Below are positions 8,304 to 18,596 of a stretch of 64,000 nt of DNA, in pieces. Position 1 is the first letter of the stretch, and each line of letters begins with the position of its first letter. Source of the stretch: Clostridia bacterium. Lineage in GTDB: Bacteria; Bacillota; Peptococcia; DRI-13; UBA5745. The notes beneath the pieces are model-generated. The model was given only the letters and a program-made list of their open reading frames with translations, had not been told where the DNA came from and searched no databases. A program made the position numbers and the translations under genes. The DNA lies in assembly GCA_018436095.1 (NCBI GenBank), contig JAHDMJ010000026.1:1-64000 (forward strand). The letters run 5' to 3'.

Positions 8304-8367
8304 CCTACAAAATAATTTCTTAATGGTTAAAACCCGGCGGATTCATCGAAAATTCGGGAAGGACGTA

Positions 8368-10059
8368 ATGATCATGAAAAATCTCTCCATCAGCAAAAAA
8401 CTAATTCTTGGCTTCGGAATTATATTTATTATTATGCTTGGCATCATCGGCATGTCACTGCTTAGCCTTGGCGCTGTCGATAATATTGTTCATAACTATG
8501 CTCAGTTTACCCTGCCCAACAACACAGGAACCTGGAGGATCCGCAGAGATACCGTATCCATTCAGCGCTATATGGCCCTGGCTTTTGGCGAGACCGACAC
8601 CAGAAAAATCGCAGAGCTTTTTGACCTGGCCCAACAAGACGCCACCTCCCTTTTAAGTGAGTTTGACCAATACGCCGCCAATCAAAGGGACAACAGCCGG
8701 GAAGCCAAAATTGCCGAGCTGCGGGATTACTTTGCCCAAGCCGGCCAAACCCGGCGGGAAATTGCGGAGATCATGAAAAAGCCTACGGCGGGCAATCTCC
8801 GGCTGGCCAAAACTATGTTTGCCAATGATTATACGGCCGTTATGGATAAAGCCGTAGAAATTCTAGTTGAGTTCAGCACAATGGAGGAGCAACAAGCCGA
8901 AAACCAGAAGCTGGAGGCCGAAGCTACCAGCAGCCGGGCATGGCTGATTCTCATTGCCTGCGGCGGAGCCGCTCTTTTGCTGACCATCTTCATCACCATA
9001 ATCATCAGAAGATCCATACTCGTTCCCATAAATGAAATCGTAAACGTTTACAGTGAAATATCCCGGGGTAATATGCAGTCTCAGATTAAATATGAAGGCC
9101 GGGATGAAATGGGCCAAATGGCCAAGCTTATCCAAGAAGCCAATCAGATGCAAGGCGCTGTCTTAGGGGATGTCATAGAGAAATTCACCAGGATATCCCA
9201 AGGGGATTTGCGGCTCCGTATCGATTTGGATTACCCCGGCGACTTTAACGTCCTTAAAGATGCAATAGAAAACACCATAGCCAGCCTTAATCAAACGATG
9301 CATACCATCAATTTGGCCGCCCAGCAGGTCAGCACCGGCGCCGGCCAGGTTTCCAGCGGCGCTCAGGCTCTGGCTTCCGGCTCTACGGAACAGGCCGCCT
9401 CTGTTGAAGAATTAAGCGCCTCTGCTATGAGCATCGCCGAGCAGGCGGAAGAAAATGCTGTAAATGTGAAAATGGCCACCCAATACGTTGAAGAAGCCGA
9501 GGAAGGCGTTAGAGCCAGCAATGAGCGGATGGCGGAGCTGACCCAGGCCATGGCGGATATCGGGGCTTCGTCCCATCAAATCACCAATATCACTAAGGTC
9601 ATCGAAGATATCGCTTTTCAAACCAATATCCTGGCCCTCAACGCCGCTATTGAAGCCGCCCGGGCCGGCGCCGCCGGCAAAGGCTTTGCCGTAGTGGCCG
9701 ACGAAGTCCGCAACCTGGCGGCAAAATCTGCGGAAGCCGCTAAGCAAACTGCCGATTTAATCCTTGCCTCCGTAACCAACGTCAATAAGGGAACGGAGAC
9801 CACGGCTCTGACCGCCCAACTTTTAAAGGATGTGGAAGTGAAGGCGGATATGGCCAACGAAAGTATTGTGAAAATCGAAGCTGCCTCCATCGAACAAGCT
9901 AAGGCCATCGAACAAATCAAGCAGGGCCTGGCTCAAGTCTCCGACGTTGTCCAGACCAATGCTGCCACCGCAGAAGAAAACTCCGCTACTGCAGAAGAGA
10001 TGTCCGCTCAGGCCGTCACCCTGCAGGGAGAAGTAGAAAAGTTCAAGCTAAATTATTAG
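8368..10059 (+). CDS. Methyl-accepting chemotaxis protein (4HB sensor, HAMP)
   Basis: A membrane chemoreceptor with a first transmembrane helix ([19 protein letters not shown]), an extracellular helical-bundle sensor of the 4HB_MCP type, a second membrane helix near residues 192-212, a HAMP linker ([21 protein letters not shown]), and a long cytoplasmic signalling hairpin. The hairpin tip is [20 protein letters not shown], the part that contacts CheA and CheW. The start at 8368 is chosen over 8323 because a GGGAAGGA ribosome binding site lies just before it and the membrane helix then begins normally; 8374 is also possible. The ligand cannot be predicted. Confidence 0.9.
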   Translation: MIMKNLSISKKLILGFGIIFIIMLGIIGMSLLSLGAVDNIVHNYAQFTLPNNTGTWRIRRDTVSIQRYMALAFGETDTRKIAELFDLAQQDATSLLSEFDQYAANQRDNSREAKIAELRDYFAQAGQTRREIAEIMKKPTAGNLRLAKTMFANDYTAVMDKAVEILVEFSTMEEQQAENQKLEAEATSSRAWLILIACGGAALLLTIFITIIIRRSILVPINEIVNVYSEISRGNMQSQIKYEGRDEMGQMAKLIQEANQMQGAVLGDVIEKFTRISQGDLRLRIDLDYPGDFNVLKDAIENTIASLNQTMHTINLAAQQVSTGAGQVSSGAQALASGSTEQAASVEELSASAMSIAEQAEENAVNVKMATQYVEEAEEGVRASNERMAELTQAMADIGASSHQITNITKVIEDIAFQTNILALNAAIEAARAGAAGKGFAVVADEVRNLAAKSAEAAKQTADLILASVTNVNKGTETTALTAQLLKDVEVKADMANESIVKIEAASIEQAKAIEQIKQGLAQVSDVVQTNAATAEENSATAEEMSAQAVTLQGEVEKFKLNY

Positions 10060-10155
10060 CCTGTGCCTGGTACTTTGTGACTTCTATAAATTAGCATTCC
10101 AGAGTACAGGCGCCCCCGCCAAGGAATTATAGGCTGTACGGAAGGAGGCACTCTT

Positions 10156-11994
10156 ATGAATGGACATGACGATATGCCCTTTTCATGGGATACCTGGTCT
10201 GTATTTGATCACATTCATGACGCGGTTAGCCTGGTAGAGTACAAAAACGGCTGCTTTCGCTTTGTCCGTAATAATAAAGCCCACCAAAGGCTTAGCGGCA
10301 TCATCCACATCAAAGGCTTAACCCCCGAGGAACTGGTTGGCGAAGAAATAGGCCGGACTCTTACCGGCTATTACCGGCAATGTGTGGAGACGGGCCGGAC
10401 GGTAAGCTATGAGCAAGGTTTCCCCTTTGCCCCCGGCAACCGTATTTGGCAGACTATCGTCACTCCCGTATTCGTCGCCGATAAAGTACAGTATCTGCTC
10501 TGCAGCAGCAAAGACATATCAGAGCTGGAAAGTTACCGCAATGAGCTGATCCGGGAAAAAGAAATGCTGCAGACCACACTGCGCTCCATCGGCGACGGCG
10601 TAGTCACCACGGATACAGCCGGTATCATTACCAGCTTAAACAGTATGGCGGAGAAAATAACGGGCTGGGACAGCGGCTCTGCAGTAGGCCGGCTCTTTAG
10701 CGACGTGTTTATCTTGCAAAATGAAGAAACAGGCCTGTTGGCGGAAAACCCTATTGAAAAAGTGCTGGAAACGGGGCTGATCGTCGGTATGGCTAACCAT
10801 ACTGTGCTGCAAAACCGCCAGGGCCGGACCATCCCCATCATGGACAGTGCCGCTCCCATCAAGACCGAGGACGGCCAGGTTTTTGGCGTAGTTATGGTAT
10901 TCCGTGACGTCAGCTTTGAAAAGGAGCACAGCAGCCAAATTCGCTTTTTAAACCACCATGATGCCCTCACCGGCCTTCATAACAGGAGGTATATCGAAGA
11001 AACCCTGAACAGCATCAATTCTCCGGAAAACCTGCCCCTTGCCGTCATCGTCTGCGACGTCAACGGCCTCAAAATCACCAACGACGTTTTCGGCCACGAA
11101 GCCGGCGACAGCCTGCTGCGGCAAGTAGCCGACCTCTTGGAAAAAACCTGCCACAGGGGTGATCTGATCGCCCGCTGGGGCGGTGATGAATTTATCATCA
11201 TTATGCTGCGGACAAGCTTAGAGGAAGCGGAAAAAACCATCAAAAAAATCCGGCTCAACCAGGCGGCCATCGATGTGTCCGGCCTGCGGCTCAGCCTTTC
11301 CTACGGCTGCTCCGTCAAAGAAGGCGGTGAAAAGGACCTCCACGCCGTCTTACGGGAAGCGGAAGAGGATATGTACCACCAAAAACTTTTGGATGGCAAG
11401 AGCTACCGCAATGCCATTATCAATACCCTGCTGGCTACTCTCTACGAAAAAAGTATGGAGACGGAGGAGCATTCCAAACGGCTGGAAGAAAACTGCCATA
11501 GTATCGGCCGCCGGCTTCAGTTGTCTTCCAGGGAAATGAACAATCTTTCTCTTCTTACCGTCCTCCACGATATCGGCAAAGTGGCCATTAATTCCGACAT
11601 TCTTAAGAAACCGGCTCCGCTTACTCCCGCAGAATGGGAAGAAATGCGGCGGCATCCGGAAATCGGCTACCGCATCGTTCAGGCCACCCCGGAGCTTAGC
11701 CGGGTGGCTAATCTGATTCTCTCCCATCATGAGCGCTGGGATGGCAAGGGCTACCCCCGCAAGCTTGCCGGCAAGCAAATCCCCTTGCTCTGCCGCATCC
11801 TTGCCGTAACCGACGCCTACGACGCCATGACAAATGACCGCTCCTACCGCAAGGCCATGAGCAGCCAGGCGGCGGTTTTGGAGCTGAAGAGGAATGCCGG
11901 CAGCCAGTTTGACCCGGAAATCGTAGAGATTTTTATTCAGATTCTGGAGGAATCATCGATTTTCCCTATTGACAGGGCCGGGGAAATGGCATAA
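10156..11994 (+). CDS. PAS-PAS-GGDEF-HD-GYP cyclic-di-GMP signalling protein
   Basis: A 612-residue cytoplasmic protein with no membrane segment. PAS-like sensor regions occupy about residues 10-125 and 130-260, followed by a diguanylate cyclase domain with RWGGDEFI near residue 339 and an HD-GYP phosphodiesterase domain with HDIGK near 471, then HHERWDGKGYP and DAYDAMTNDRSYR. Both catalytic signatures look intact, so it may make and degrade c-di-GMP. The RxxD inhibition site usually found before GGDEF reads HRGD here, with His in the Arg place, so product inhibition may be lost. A GGAAGGAGG ribosome binding site precedes the ATG. It lies 96 bases after the chemoreceptor gene. Confidence 0.92.
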   Translation: MNGHDDMPFSWDTWSVFDHIHDAVSLVEYKNGCFRFVRNNKAHQRLSGIIHIKGLTPEELVGEEIGRTLTGYYRQCVETGRTVSYEQGFPFAPGNRIWQTIVTPVFVADKVQYLLCSSKDISELESYRNELIREKEMLQTTLRSIGDGVVTTDTAGIITSLNSMAEKITGWDSGSAVGRLFSDVFILQNEETGLLAENPIEKVLETGLIVGMANHTVLQNRQGRTIPIMDSAAPIKTEDGQVFGVVMVFRDVSFEKEHSSQIRFLNHHDALTGLHNRRYIEETLNSINSPENLPLAVIVCDVNGLKITNDVFGHEAGDSLLRQVADLLEKTCHRGDLIARWGGDEFIIIMLRTSLEEAEKTIKKIRLNQAAIDVSGLRLSLSYGCSVKEGGEKDLHAVLREAEEDMYHQKLLDGKSYRNAIINTLLATLYEKSMETEEHSKRLEENCHSIGRRLQLSSREMNNLSLLTVLHDIGKVAINSDILKKPAPLTPAEWEEMRRHPEIGYRIVQATPELSRVANLILSHHERWDGKGYPRKLAGKQIPLLCRILAVTDAYDAMTNDRSYRKAMSSQAAVLELKRNAGSQFDPEIVEIFIQILEESSIFPIDRAGEMA

Positions 11995-12013
11995 GATGAT
12001 CAACATATATTGT

Positions 12014-12176
12014 GATAGAGGATGCGTTTGGCAAAGAGTATCCGGTAATTGAGCCCTGCAGGGCATACCGGAGAAAGGGGCCGGCGCCGAAGTAAGCTTT
12101 CACTGCAGAGGAGGCTGGCTGGGCAGGCAAAATAAGATTTGTCTGACTGTCGCAAAGTAATTTGCGGAGGGCTATC
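12014..12176 (+). promoter_or_regulatory. Lysine riboswitch (L box)
   Basis: The leader of the diaminopimelate dehydrogenase gene contains the conserved lysine-aptamer blocks in order: AGAGGATGCG, AAGAGTA, a GAGAAAGGGG stretch, GGCGCCGAAGTAAGC, and GCTGGCTGGGC then CTGACTGTCGCAAAG. The closing P1 helix is GATAG (12014-12018) with CTATC (12172-12176). Lysine binding would favour the downstream terminator at 12244-12273. The linkage fits: meso-diaminopimelate is the direct precursor of lysine. Confidence 0.88.
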
Positions 12177-12243
12177 TTTGATACATAGTTGTCGTATCCG
12201 GAGCAAAGGTTTTTTCCTATGTTCCTGTTGGCAAGGACCGTTC

Positions 12244-12273
12244 AAGCAGCCGATTCTCTATCGGCTGCTTTTT
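12244..12273 (+). terminator. Riboswitch-controlled terminator
   Basis: AAGCAGCCGA (12244-12253) pairs perfectly with TCGGCTGCTT (12261-12270), followed by Ts. It lies between the lysine aptamer and the ddh start and is the expected expression switch. Confidence 0.88.
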
Positions 12274-12361
12274 GTATGGGGCCGGTGGAGCGCAAGGGCA
12301 AACAGAGGCAGCGCCGCAGCCTGCAGAGTGCGGCCTGGAAAAACCTGCAGAAGGAGTGTTG

Positions 12362-13348
12362 ATGACAATGAGAATCGGTATTATTGGCTACGGTAATCTG
12401 GGGCGGGGTGCGGAAAGCGCTCTGCGCCTGGCGCCGGACATGGAGCTGAAGGCAGTTTTTACCCGCCGGGACCCCCGGACAGTGAGCATCCTCAGCCAGG
12501 GGGTGCCGGTGCTGCCCTACGCCGACTTGGGCACCATGAAGGGTGAAATCGACGTCATGCTCCTTTGCGGCGGCAGCGCCACCGACTTACCGGTAATGAC
12601 CCCGGAAATAGCGTCACAGTTTCATGTAGTTGACAGCTTCGATACCCATGCCAACATCCCCGCCCATTTTGCGGCGGTGGATGCAGCAGCAAAACAGGCC
12701 GGCAAGGTGGCCGTGATTTCCGTGGGCTGGGACCCGGGCCTTTTCTCGTTAAACCGCCTCTACGCCAACGCCGTTTTGCCTCAAGGTACGGATTATACTT
12801 TCTGGGGCAAGGGAGTCAGCCAGGGCCATTCTGAGGCAATACGCCATATCCCCGGTGTATTGGACGCCCGGCAGTACACAGTGCCCATAGAGGCGGCTGT
12901 AGAACAGGTACGCCGCGGAGAAAATCCCTATTTGACCACCAGGCAAAAACACACCAGGGAGTGCTTTGTGGTGGCAGAAGCAGGGGCGGACTTAGAGAGC
13001 CTTGCCCATACCATTAAGACCATGCCCAACTACTTTGCGGACTATGATACCTCGGTAACCTTTATCAGCCGGGAGGAGATGGAGCTGGATCACAGCAGCC
13101 TGCCCCATGGCGGCAGCGTTATCCGCAGCGGCAAGACGGGCTGGGAGGGCCAGACCGTTCAGACCATCGAATACCGGCTGGCTCTGGGCTCTAATCCGGA
13201 ATTCACCGCCAGCATCCTGGTAGCGGCGGCCCGGGCTGCTTTCCGCCTGGCCGAGCAAGGCCAGAAGGGCTGCAAGACCATGTTTGACCTGCCCCCTGCC
13301 AGCCTTTCACCTCTAAGCCCGGAAGAGCTGCGGGCTACCATGCTGTAG
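12362..13348 (+). CDS. ddh: meso-Diaminopimelate D-dehydrogenase
   Basis: A 328-residue NADP-dependent oxidoreductase that converts tetrahydrodipicolinate to meso-diaminopimelate in one step (EC 1.4.1.16), giving the peptidoglycan cross-linker and lysine precursor. The N-terminal Rossmann motif is IGIIGYGNLGRG; LLCGGSATD, VDSFDTHANIP and ISVGWDPGLFSLNR are typical of the family, and the length matches the usual 326. The longer frame from 12272 is rejected because it begins inside the terminator; ATG at 12362 has a GAAGGAG site before it (12368 is also possible). Control by the lysine riboswitch is visible in the leader. Confidence 0.93.
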   Translation: MTMRIGIIGYGNLGRGAESALRLAPDMELKAVFTRRDPRTVSILSQGVPVLPYADLGTMKGEIDVMLLCGGSATDLPVMTPEIASQFHVVDSFDTHANIPAHFAAVDAAAKQAGKVAVISVGWDPGLFSLNRLYANAVLPQGTDYTFWGKGVSQGHSEAIRHIPGVLDARQYTVPIEAAVEQVRRGENPYLTTRQKHTRECFVVAEAGADLESLAHTIKTMPNYFADYDTSVTFISREEMELDHSSLPHGGSVIRSGKTGWEGQTVQTIEYRLALGSNPEFTASILVAAARAAFRLAEQGQKGCKTMFDLPPASLSPLSPEELRATML

Positions 13349-13350
13349 CA

Positions 13351-15960
13351 TTACAGCGGCGGCAATTCCCGCTTCTGACGGGGCCGGTCCAGGTAGAGCA
13401 GCGAGCAAAAAGCCAGTAAAGAAAGGGCCGATATGCCCAGTCCCAACTTCAAACCCGGCGGCAGGAAGCGGAAAACAATCTCATGCTCTCCTGCCGTTAA
13501 AGGTACCATGGCCATGGAGCCGTTTAACGGCAAAATGGCCGTTTCTTTGCCGTCTACATAAGCTTGCCAGCCTTTCTCATAGGGCAGGGACGTATAGAGC
13601 AAGCCCTGTTCCTTGGCCAGAATACGGCCTGCGATCTTTGTACCGGAAAACTCCGTAAGGGCTAAGCCTTCGTCTTGGAGAATTGCATAGCCTTTGTCAA
13701 AAACCTTCTGGTTCAGCATATTTACATAAATCTGGACGGTACCGCTGGTTCTGCTGGCAGGAGCCCCCGTTTTCAGGGACATAATTTCTCCCTGTTTATA
13801 GGGACCGCAGCAAAAAATATAGGGCCTTTTCCGGTTCACCGAATAAACTTCTTCATTATTTTTTAATATTTTAATATCCTCATCATCGCTGATTACGGCA
13901 TAAGCATATAAAACGCCGTCTTCCGGCATCTCGTAATTAAACTTGAAAGTCCCTTTGGCTTCCGTTTGCACCGTGTAGCTGTATTTGCCGTAGGACTGGC
14001 GGTTGGCCTTCAAATCCGTATGGCCTACATGAATAATATCCACCGGTGTAAAAAGCTCCTGGTCAATGCCGGTGGCCATGGTAAACAACCGGTTTTGGGC
14101 TAAGAACGGGTTGGTATTATCCTCCGTGGCAAAATCGGTAATTGCCTCCTTCACCATGAAGCCGAAGGGCAAATAATATTGATTTTCCAGCAGAATAGCG
14201 GCGCCGTCCTTGCCGGCCTGCCGCCAATGGACCTTATCCATATACTTGCCTTCATGGGCTATCATGTATTTTAAATTCAAAAACCCGTTGGTTAAAGGAG
14301 AGGTCTCGCCATAAGTATAGCGGTTGCCCGATTTCCAGGCCGCCAGGCCCAAGCCCTCCAGAAAGTTGGTGGTGGATGCATTTACTGTCGAAGAAAAAAA
14401 GGTGACGCCATCATAGCCGTAGAGGGAGGGGGTATTAAGAGTATACCAGGCGGCAAACTCTGTGCGGCTATGCTCGCCGCTGCCGGCAGTTCGCTCCGCC
14501 AAAAGCTGCCTGACTTCATCATAGGCAGGGGGGTAGTCTGTCCTGGAAGTGGTGGATACTGTATTTACGCCCACAAAGGTGTTGCCGCAGACCTCGGCCA
14601 GTATCAAAAAGCTCAGTATGCCGGCAAACAACCTTTGAGACAGCTTCTTGCGGCCATAAAGGAAGAGCAGCAGAATATAACATACCGTAAGAACAGCGGC
14701 GGCCAAAACGGACAAATCCTCCTGTGGTCCGATATAAGCCGCAAAAAGCGTCCACAGAGCCGTTAATCCCATGCCCACATATGCCCGCTTATCATAGGTA
14801 TCCAGCAGCAGAAAGGCCCGGTATCCCATAACGATCAATAAGAAAGAGATCAAGAAAGAAAAACGGTAAGGCAGCATATTGCTGAAGCGAAAACCATGCC
14901 AGATATAATTGAGCATGTTGACATTGCAACTGACAATCAAAAAAATCAGCAAGCCGATATAAGAGACTCTTTCCCTTACCTTGATCTGGGGGGAGAAAGC
15001 AAAAACTCCCAACAGCAAAACGGAGAGCATGCCGCCATAAATATTAGGCAGCCCTTCTTTGGCAGTGGGCAGGGCAAAGGCAATAAAATTACCGATAATA
15101 TCGAGGAAGTTTTCATAGAGTTTGGCGGCGGCGGGGAAAGTGCCGGCGCTGCTGTAAGCGTTGGACAGGCTATAAAAAGTGGGCAAAACCAAAAAGGTCC
15201 CCAGGCCTAAGGCGACGATGGAGTATACCGCTATGTGCAGCAGCTTTTGCAGAAATTGCTTGCCCCTTACGCCATAGACAAGGCAAAAAAGGAAAAACAT
15301 TAGGGCTACAAAAAGGCAAGTGAAAAAGCCAATATAGAAATTAAACAGAAAAGACAGACCCAAAGAAATGATATACGTCTTATATTTGCCCTCCCGGACC
15401 AAAGCCTGGAGGCCCAGGATCACCAAAGGCAAAAGGGCAAAGGTATCGAACCACATAATATTCCAATAGTAGCCCAGGGTAAAAGCGCATAAAGCGTAAA
15501 ACAGTGAAAATAACGAAAGGGACAGATCATTGCGCTGAAAGCTATACTTTAAATAAGCCGCAAAAAAGCTGCCGGCCAGGCCGATTTTGATCAACAAAAA
15601 AACCGTAATCACTTCTCTAAGCCAGCCATGAGGAAAAAGGGCTACGAGAAAATTCAGAGGACTGGCCAGATAATAAGCCATCAAGGCCAGATAGTTTGTG
15701 CCCAGGCCATTGCCCCAGGACCAAAGCAAAGAAGAGCTCTGCCGTATTTTGTGCCAAAAATCACTGAAAAAGGGATAATATTGGTGCCAAAAGTCGGTAA
15801 CGAGAATTTGCTGGCCGCCAAAAGGATAGACTCCATGCAAAGCAAATACCGTTCCCAAAATAATAACCGGTAAAAAAAAGGCTAACACAAGATAGCGTAA
15901 TTTAGGCTCTATTCCCAGCCAGCTACGGCAGCGCCCAATTAAAGCGTTCTCTTTTTTCAT
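13351..15960 (-). CDS. YfhO-family multi-pass membrane protein
   Basis: An 869-residue protein with about a dozen hydrophobic helices in the first 500 residues, a large outside domain, and a last helix near the C-terminus (LGLGISALSLLAFCSLLYLD). It matches the YfhO family (Bacillus YfhO 861 residues), which is related to GT-C type glycosyltransferases; in several Bacillota YfhO-like proteins glycosylate lipoteichoic acid. That activity is not proved here. The start at 15960 is preferred over 16080 because it follows an AGGGAG site and a -35/-10 pair lies inside the longer frame. The gene is convergent with ddh, with only 2 bases between the stops. Confidence 0.8.
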   Translation of the reverse strand: MKKENALIGRCRSWLGIEPKLRYLVLAFFLPVIILGTVFALHGVYPFGGQQILVTDFWHQYYPFFSDFWHKIRQSSSLLWSWGNGLGTNYLALMAYYLASPLNFLVALFPHGWLREVITVFLLIKIGLAGSFFAAYLKYSFQRNDLSLSLFSLFYALCAFTLGYYWNIMWFDTFALLPLVILGLQALVREGKYKTYIISLGLSFLFNFYIGFFTCLFVALMFFLFCLVYGVRGKQFLQKLLHIAVYSIVALGLGTFLVLPTFYSLSNAYSSAGTFPAAAKLYENFLDIIGNFIAFALPTAKEGLPNIYGGMLSVLLLGVFAFSPQIKVRERVSYIGLLIFLIVSCNVNMLNYIWHGFRFSNMLPYRFSFLISFLLIVMGYRAFLLLDTYDKRAYVGMGLTALWTLFAAYIGPQEDLSVLAAAVLTVCYILLLFLYGRKKLSQRLFAGILSFLILAEVCGNTFVGVNTVSTTSRTDYPPAYDEVRQLLAERTAGSGEHSRTEFAAWYTLNTPSLYGYDGVTFFSSTVNASTTNFLEGLGLAAWKSGNRYTYGETSPLTNGFLNLKYMIAHEGKYMDKVHWRQAGKDGAAILLENQYYLPFGFMVKEAITDFATEDNTNPFLAQNRLFTMATGIDQELFTPVDIIHVGHTDLKANRQSYGKYSYTVQTEAKGTFKFNYEMPEDGVLYAYAVISDDEDIKILKNNEEVYSVNRKRPYIFCCGPYKQGEIMSLKTGAPASRTSGTVQIYVNMLNQKVFDKGYAILQDEGLALTEFSGTKIAGRILAKEQGLLYTSLPYEKGWQAYVDGKETAILPLNGSMAMVPLTAGEHEIVFRFLPPGLKLGLGISALSLLAFCSLLYLDRPRQKRELPPL

Positions 15961-16027
15961 CACATATGCTCCCTGTTGATACTTGCGCCCCCGGTTTGTC
16001 CATTTCTTAACCCCGTTGACAAAATTA

Positions 16028-16056
16028 ATACTACCTTTTGCCTCCCCATGTGTCAA
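16028..16056 (-). promoter_or_regulatory. Promoter of the YfhO-like gene
   Basis: On the minus strand TTGACA (16051-16056) and TAGTAT (16028-16033) are separated by 17 bases, a vegetative sigma-A arrangement, about 70 bases before the chosen start. Confidence 0.6.
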
Positions 16057-16189
16057 TAATAGGTCAAAATATGAAGACAATTTTATTTTACGAGGAAAAA
16101 CATGATATTTTTCAAATTTTAACTGTTTATTTTATTCTAATAAGCTATAATGATGATTAATAACATTACTTTGCATGGGGGAGTTTTTA

Positions 16190-18430
16190 ATGAAATCGAT
16201 CAGATTAAGGCTGGTAGCCATGTTTACACTGCTTATTTTTGCCGTAACTGCCGGACTGGGTATTATTACGGTTACCGTGGTCAGCCGGAATTTAATTGAG
16301 GACGCCCATTACGACCTGGAGACTGTAGCCCAAACCGAGGCTAAATATATCGCCACCAGCATCGATTTACAATTAATGTACATTGACGCACTGGCTCAAA
16401 ACTCCATCATTACCGACCAAAGCATTCCCCTTGAAGAAAGGATCACTTTCTTTGAGACCGAGGTAGCCCGGTCCGGCTACCAGCTCTTTGGCTTTGCCGA
16501 CAAAAACGGCAGAGCTACCATATTAAACAGCAAACGGGAAATCAATGATGTGGCCGACCGGGATTTCTTCCAAGGGGCCATGCAGGGTAAAACTACTTCC
16601 TCCGATCTGCTTTTCAGCAAATTAGACGGCCAGCCCGTTATCATATTTGCAGCCCCGGTTCTGTCAAACGGCGTGCAAATCGGCGTCCTGTATGGCAGAA
16701 GGGACGGCTTGTTATTAAGCGATATCGCCAAAGACGTTACATACCGCAACACCGGATACGGCTATATTGTCAACAACGAAGGCGTTACCGTTGCCCACAG
16801 AAATACCGACTTGGTATTAATGCAGGACAATGATATAGAAAATGCTAAAACTGACAGTTCCCTCAAGGAACTGGGGGATCTCACCCTAAAAATGATTCAG
16901 CGCCAGGTTGGCAGCGGCGATTACACCTACAATGGCGTAAATAAACTGGCCGGTTTTGCCCCCATCGAAGGCACCCCCTGGATTTTGGCATTAACGGTGG
17001 AAACCAGCGAAATCCTGGATGAGGTCAGCACCCTTACCGATCTGTTGATCATTCTGTGTGCGGCTATATTGGTATTCGGCGTAATCGTCAGCTATTTTAT
17101 CAGCGGCAGAATTTCCAAGCCCATTCAAAAGATCACTTTAGCCGCCCAGCAAATAGCCGAAGGCAATTTTGACGTATCTCTGACTGTCAATTCAAAAGAC
17201 GAAATCGGCAAGTTGGCTCAGGCCTTTAATCTGACCATCGGCCAGCTAGTCAATTATCAAGGCTACATCGACGAAATTGCCGACGCTTTATTAAGCGTAT
17301 CCCGGGGAGATTTGCTGGTAGAGCTCCAAAAGGAGTACGCCGGCCAATTCAAAAAAGTTAAGGACAATATGAAGTCGATGCTGGATCATTTAAATAGCAC
17401 GCTGCTGCAAATTAATCAATCGGCCCAGCAGGTAGACAGCGGCGCCGACCAGGTGGCCAGCGGCGCTCAAGCCCTTTCCCAGGGAGCTACGGAACAGGCC
17501 AGCTCCATCGAAGAATTGTCCGCCTCCATTGCAGAGGTTACCGAACAGATTAAGCAAAATGCCGAGAATGCCAGAAATGCCTACAACAAATCGGAGTTTG
17601 CCGGCAAAGAGCTGCAAAACAGCAACGGCCAGATGAAGCACATGGTGGCTGCCATGGATCAGATCAGCACAAAATCCGCCGAAATCTCAAAAATTATTAA
17701 AGTCATCGACGATATCGCTTTCCAGACCAATATACTGGCCCTCAATGCAGCGGTAGAGGCAGCCAGAGCCGGCGCCGCCGGTAAGGGCTTTGCCGTTGTG
17801 GCCGACGAAGTCCGGAATCTGGCCGGAAAGTCGGCGGAGGCCGCAAAGAATACCACCGGTTTGATAGAAGAAACCGTCACCGCCGTAAAAAATGGCACCA
17901 AAATAGCGGACGCTACAGCAAAGGCCTTGGAGGAAAGCGCTAAGGAGACCGGCGAAGCCATTACCCTGATCAATAAAATTGCCCAGGCTTCCGACGAGCA
18001 GGCTCAGGCGATTGTACAGATCAATCAAGGTGTGGATCAAATTTCAGGCGTGGTCCAGACCAATGCCGCCACCGCCGAAGAAAGCGCCGCCGCCAGCCAG
18101 GAGCTGTCCGGGCAGTCCAATCTGCTGAAAGAGCTTATGGCTAAATTTAAGCTGAAGGACAGCGATATGGGCATTTCTTACTCAACGAAAGCAACAGCAG
18201 CCTCAGCCTCCTTCATTAACCCTGACCATTCTTTCGGTTCCATCGACCATTTTGACGTTCCCGCCGCCGCCGCTGCCGCGCCAGTTGCGGCCACTGCGCC
18301 AGTTGCCGCTGCACCAGTTGCTGCTCCAGCCTATTCCGCCGCTGCTGCGCCAGCCTATTCAGCTACTGCCGGCCACACTTCCGGCTCCAACTCTTTCTAC
18401 CAAAACGACGCTTATAACGATAAATACTAA
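16190..18430 (+). CDS. Methyl-accepting chemotaxis protein (dCache sensor, HAMP) with Ala/Pro-rich tail
   Basis: A 746-residue chemoreceptor: membrane helix at the N-end, an extracellular double-Cache-type sensor ([40 protein letters not shown]), second helix near residues 285-307, HAMP ([21 protein letters not shown]), and a signalling hairpin with tip [20 protein letters not shown]. dCache sensors usually bind amino acids or similar small molecules. The last 60 residues are unusual: repeats of APVAA and AYSA, then a polar Gly/Ser/Asn/Tyr end without the NWETF-type CheR-binding pentapeptide. The ATG at 16190 follows a GGGGGAG site; the frame open to 16175 is rejected. Confidence 0.92.
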   Translation: MKSIRLRLVAMFTLLIFAVTAGLGIITVTVVSRNLIEDAHYDLETVAQTEAKYIATSIDLQLMYIDALAQNSIITDQSIPLEERITFFETEVARSGYQLFGFADKNGRATILNSKREINDVADRDFFQGAMQGKTTSSDLLFSKLDGQPVIIFAAPVLSNGVQIGVLYGRRDGLLLSDIAKDVTYRNTGYGYIVNNEGVTVAHRNTDLVLMQDNDIENAKTDSSLKELGDLTLKMIQRQVGSGDYTYNGVNKLAGFAPIEGTPWILALTVETSEILDEVSTLTDLLIILCAAILVFGVIVSYFISGRISKPIQKITLAAQQIAEGNFDVSLTVNSKDEIGKLAQAFNLTIGQLVNYQGYIDEIADALLSVSRGDLLVELQKEYAGQFKKVKDNMKSMLDHLNSTLLQINQSAQQVDSGADQVASGAQALSQGATEQASSIEELSASIAEVTEQIKQNAENARNAYNKSEFAGKELQNSNGQMKHMVAAMDQISTKSAEISKIIKVIDDIAFQTNILALNAAVEAARAGAAGKGFAVVADEVRNLAGKSAEAAKNTTGLIEETVTAVKNGTKIADATAKALEESAKETGEAITLINKIAQASDEQAQAIVQINQGVDQISGVVQTNAATAEESAAASQELSGQSNLLKELMAKFKLKDSDMGISYSTKATAASASFINPDHSFGSIDHFDVPAAAAAAPVAATAPVAAAPVAAPAYSAAAAPAYSATAGHTSGSNSFYQNDAYNDKY

Positions 18431-18458
18431 GTAAAATAGACTCCTTATGGAAATTATC

Positions 18459-18485
18459 CGAGGCTGCTACGGCAGCCTCGTTCCT
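18459..18485 (+). terminator. Terminator after the second chemoreceptor
   Basis: CGAGGCTGC (18459-18467) pairs with GCAGCCTCG (18472-18480), loop TACG, followed by TTCCTTT. Confidence 0.75.
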
Positions 18486-18596
18486 TTACCGTCTAATCTA
18501 CCACATTTTTCATTGTACACCTATGCATCCCGTAAAGGTACACGCACCCGTATACCCATACTCATACACAGCAGTTAAGCAAGGAGAGGGGAGTGC

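Noticed and set aside
12272-12361. Longer N-terminus for Ddh
   Set aside because: The frame begins at the riboswitch terminator and the added residues precede a normal Rossmann motif; ATG at 12362 has the ribosome binding site.
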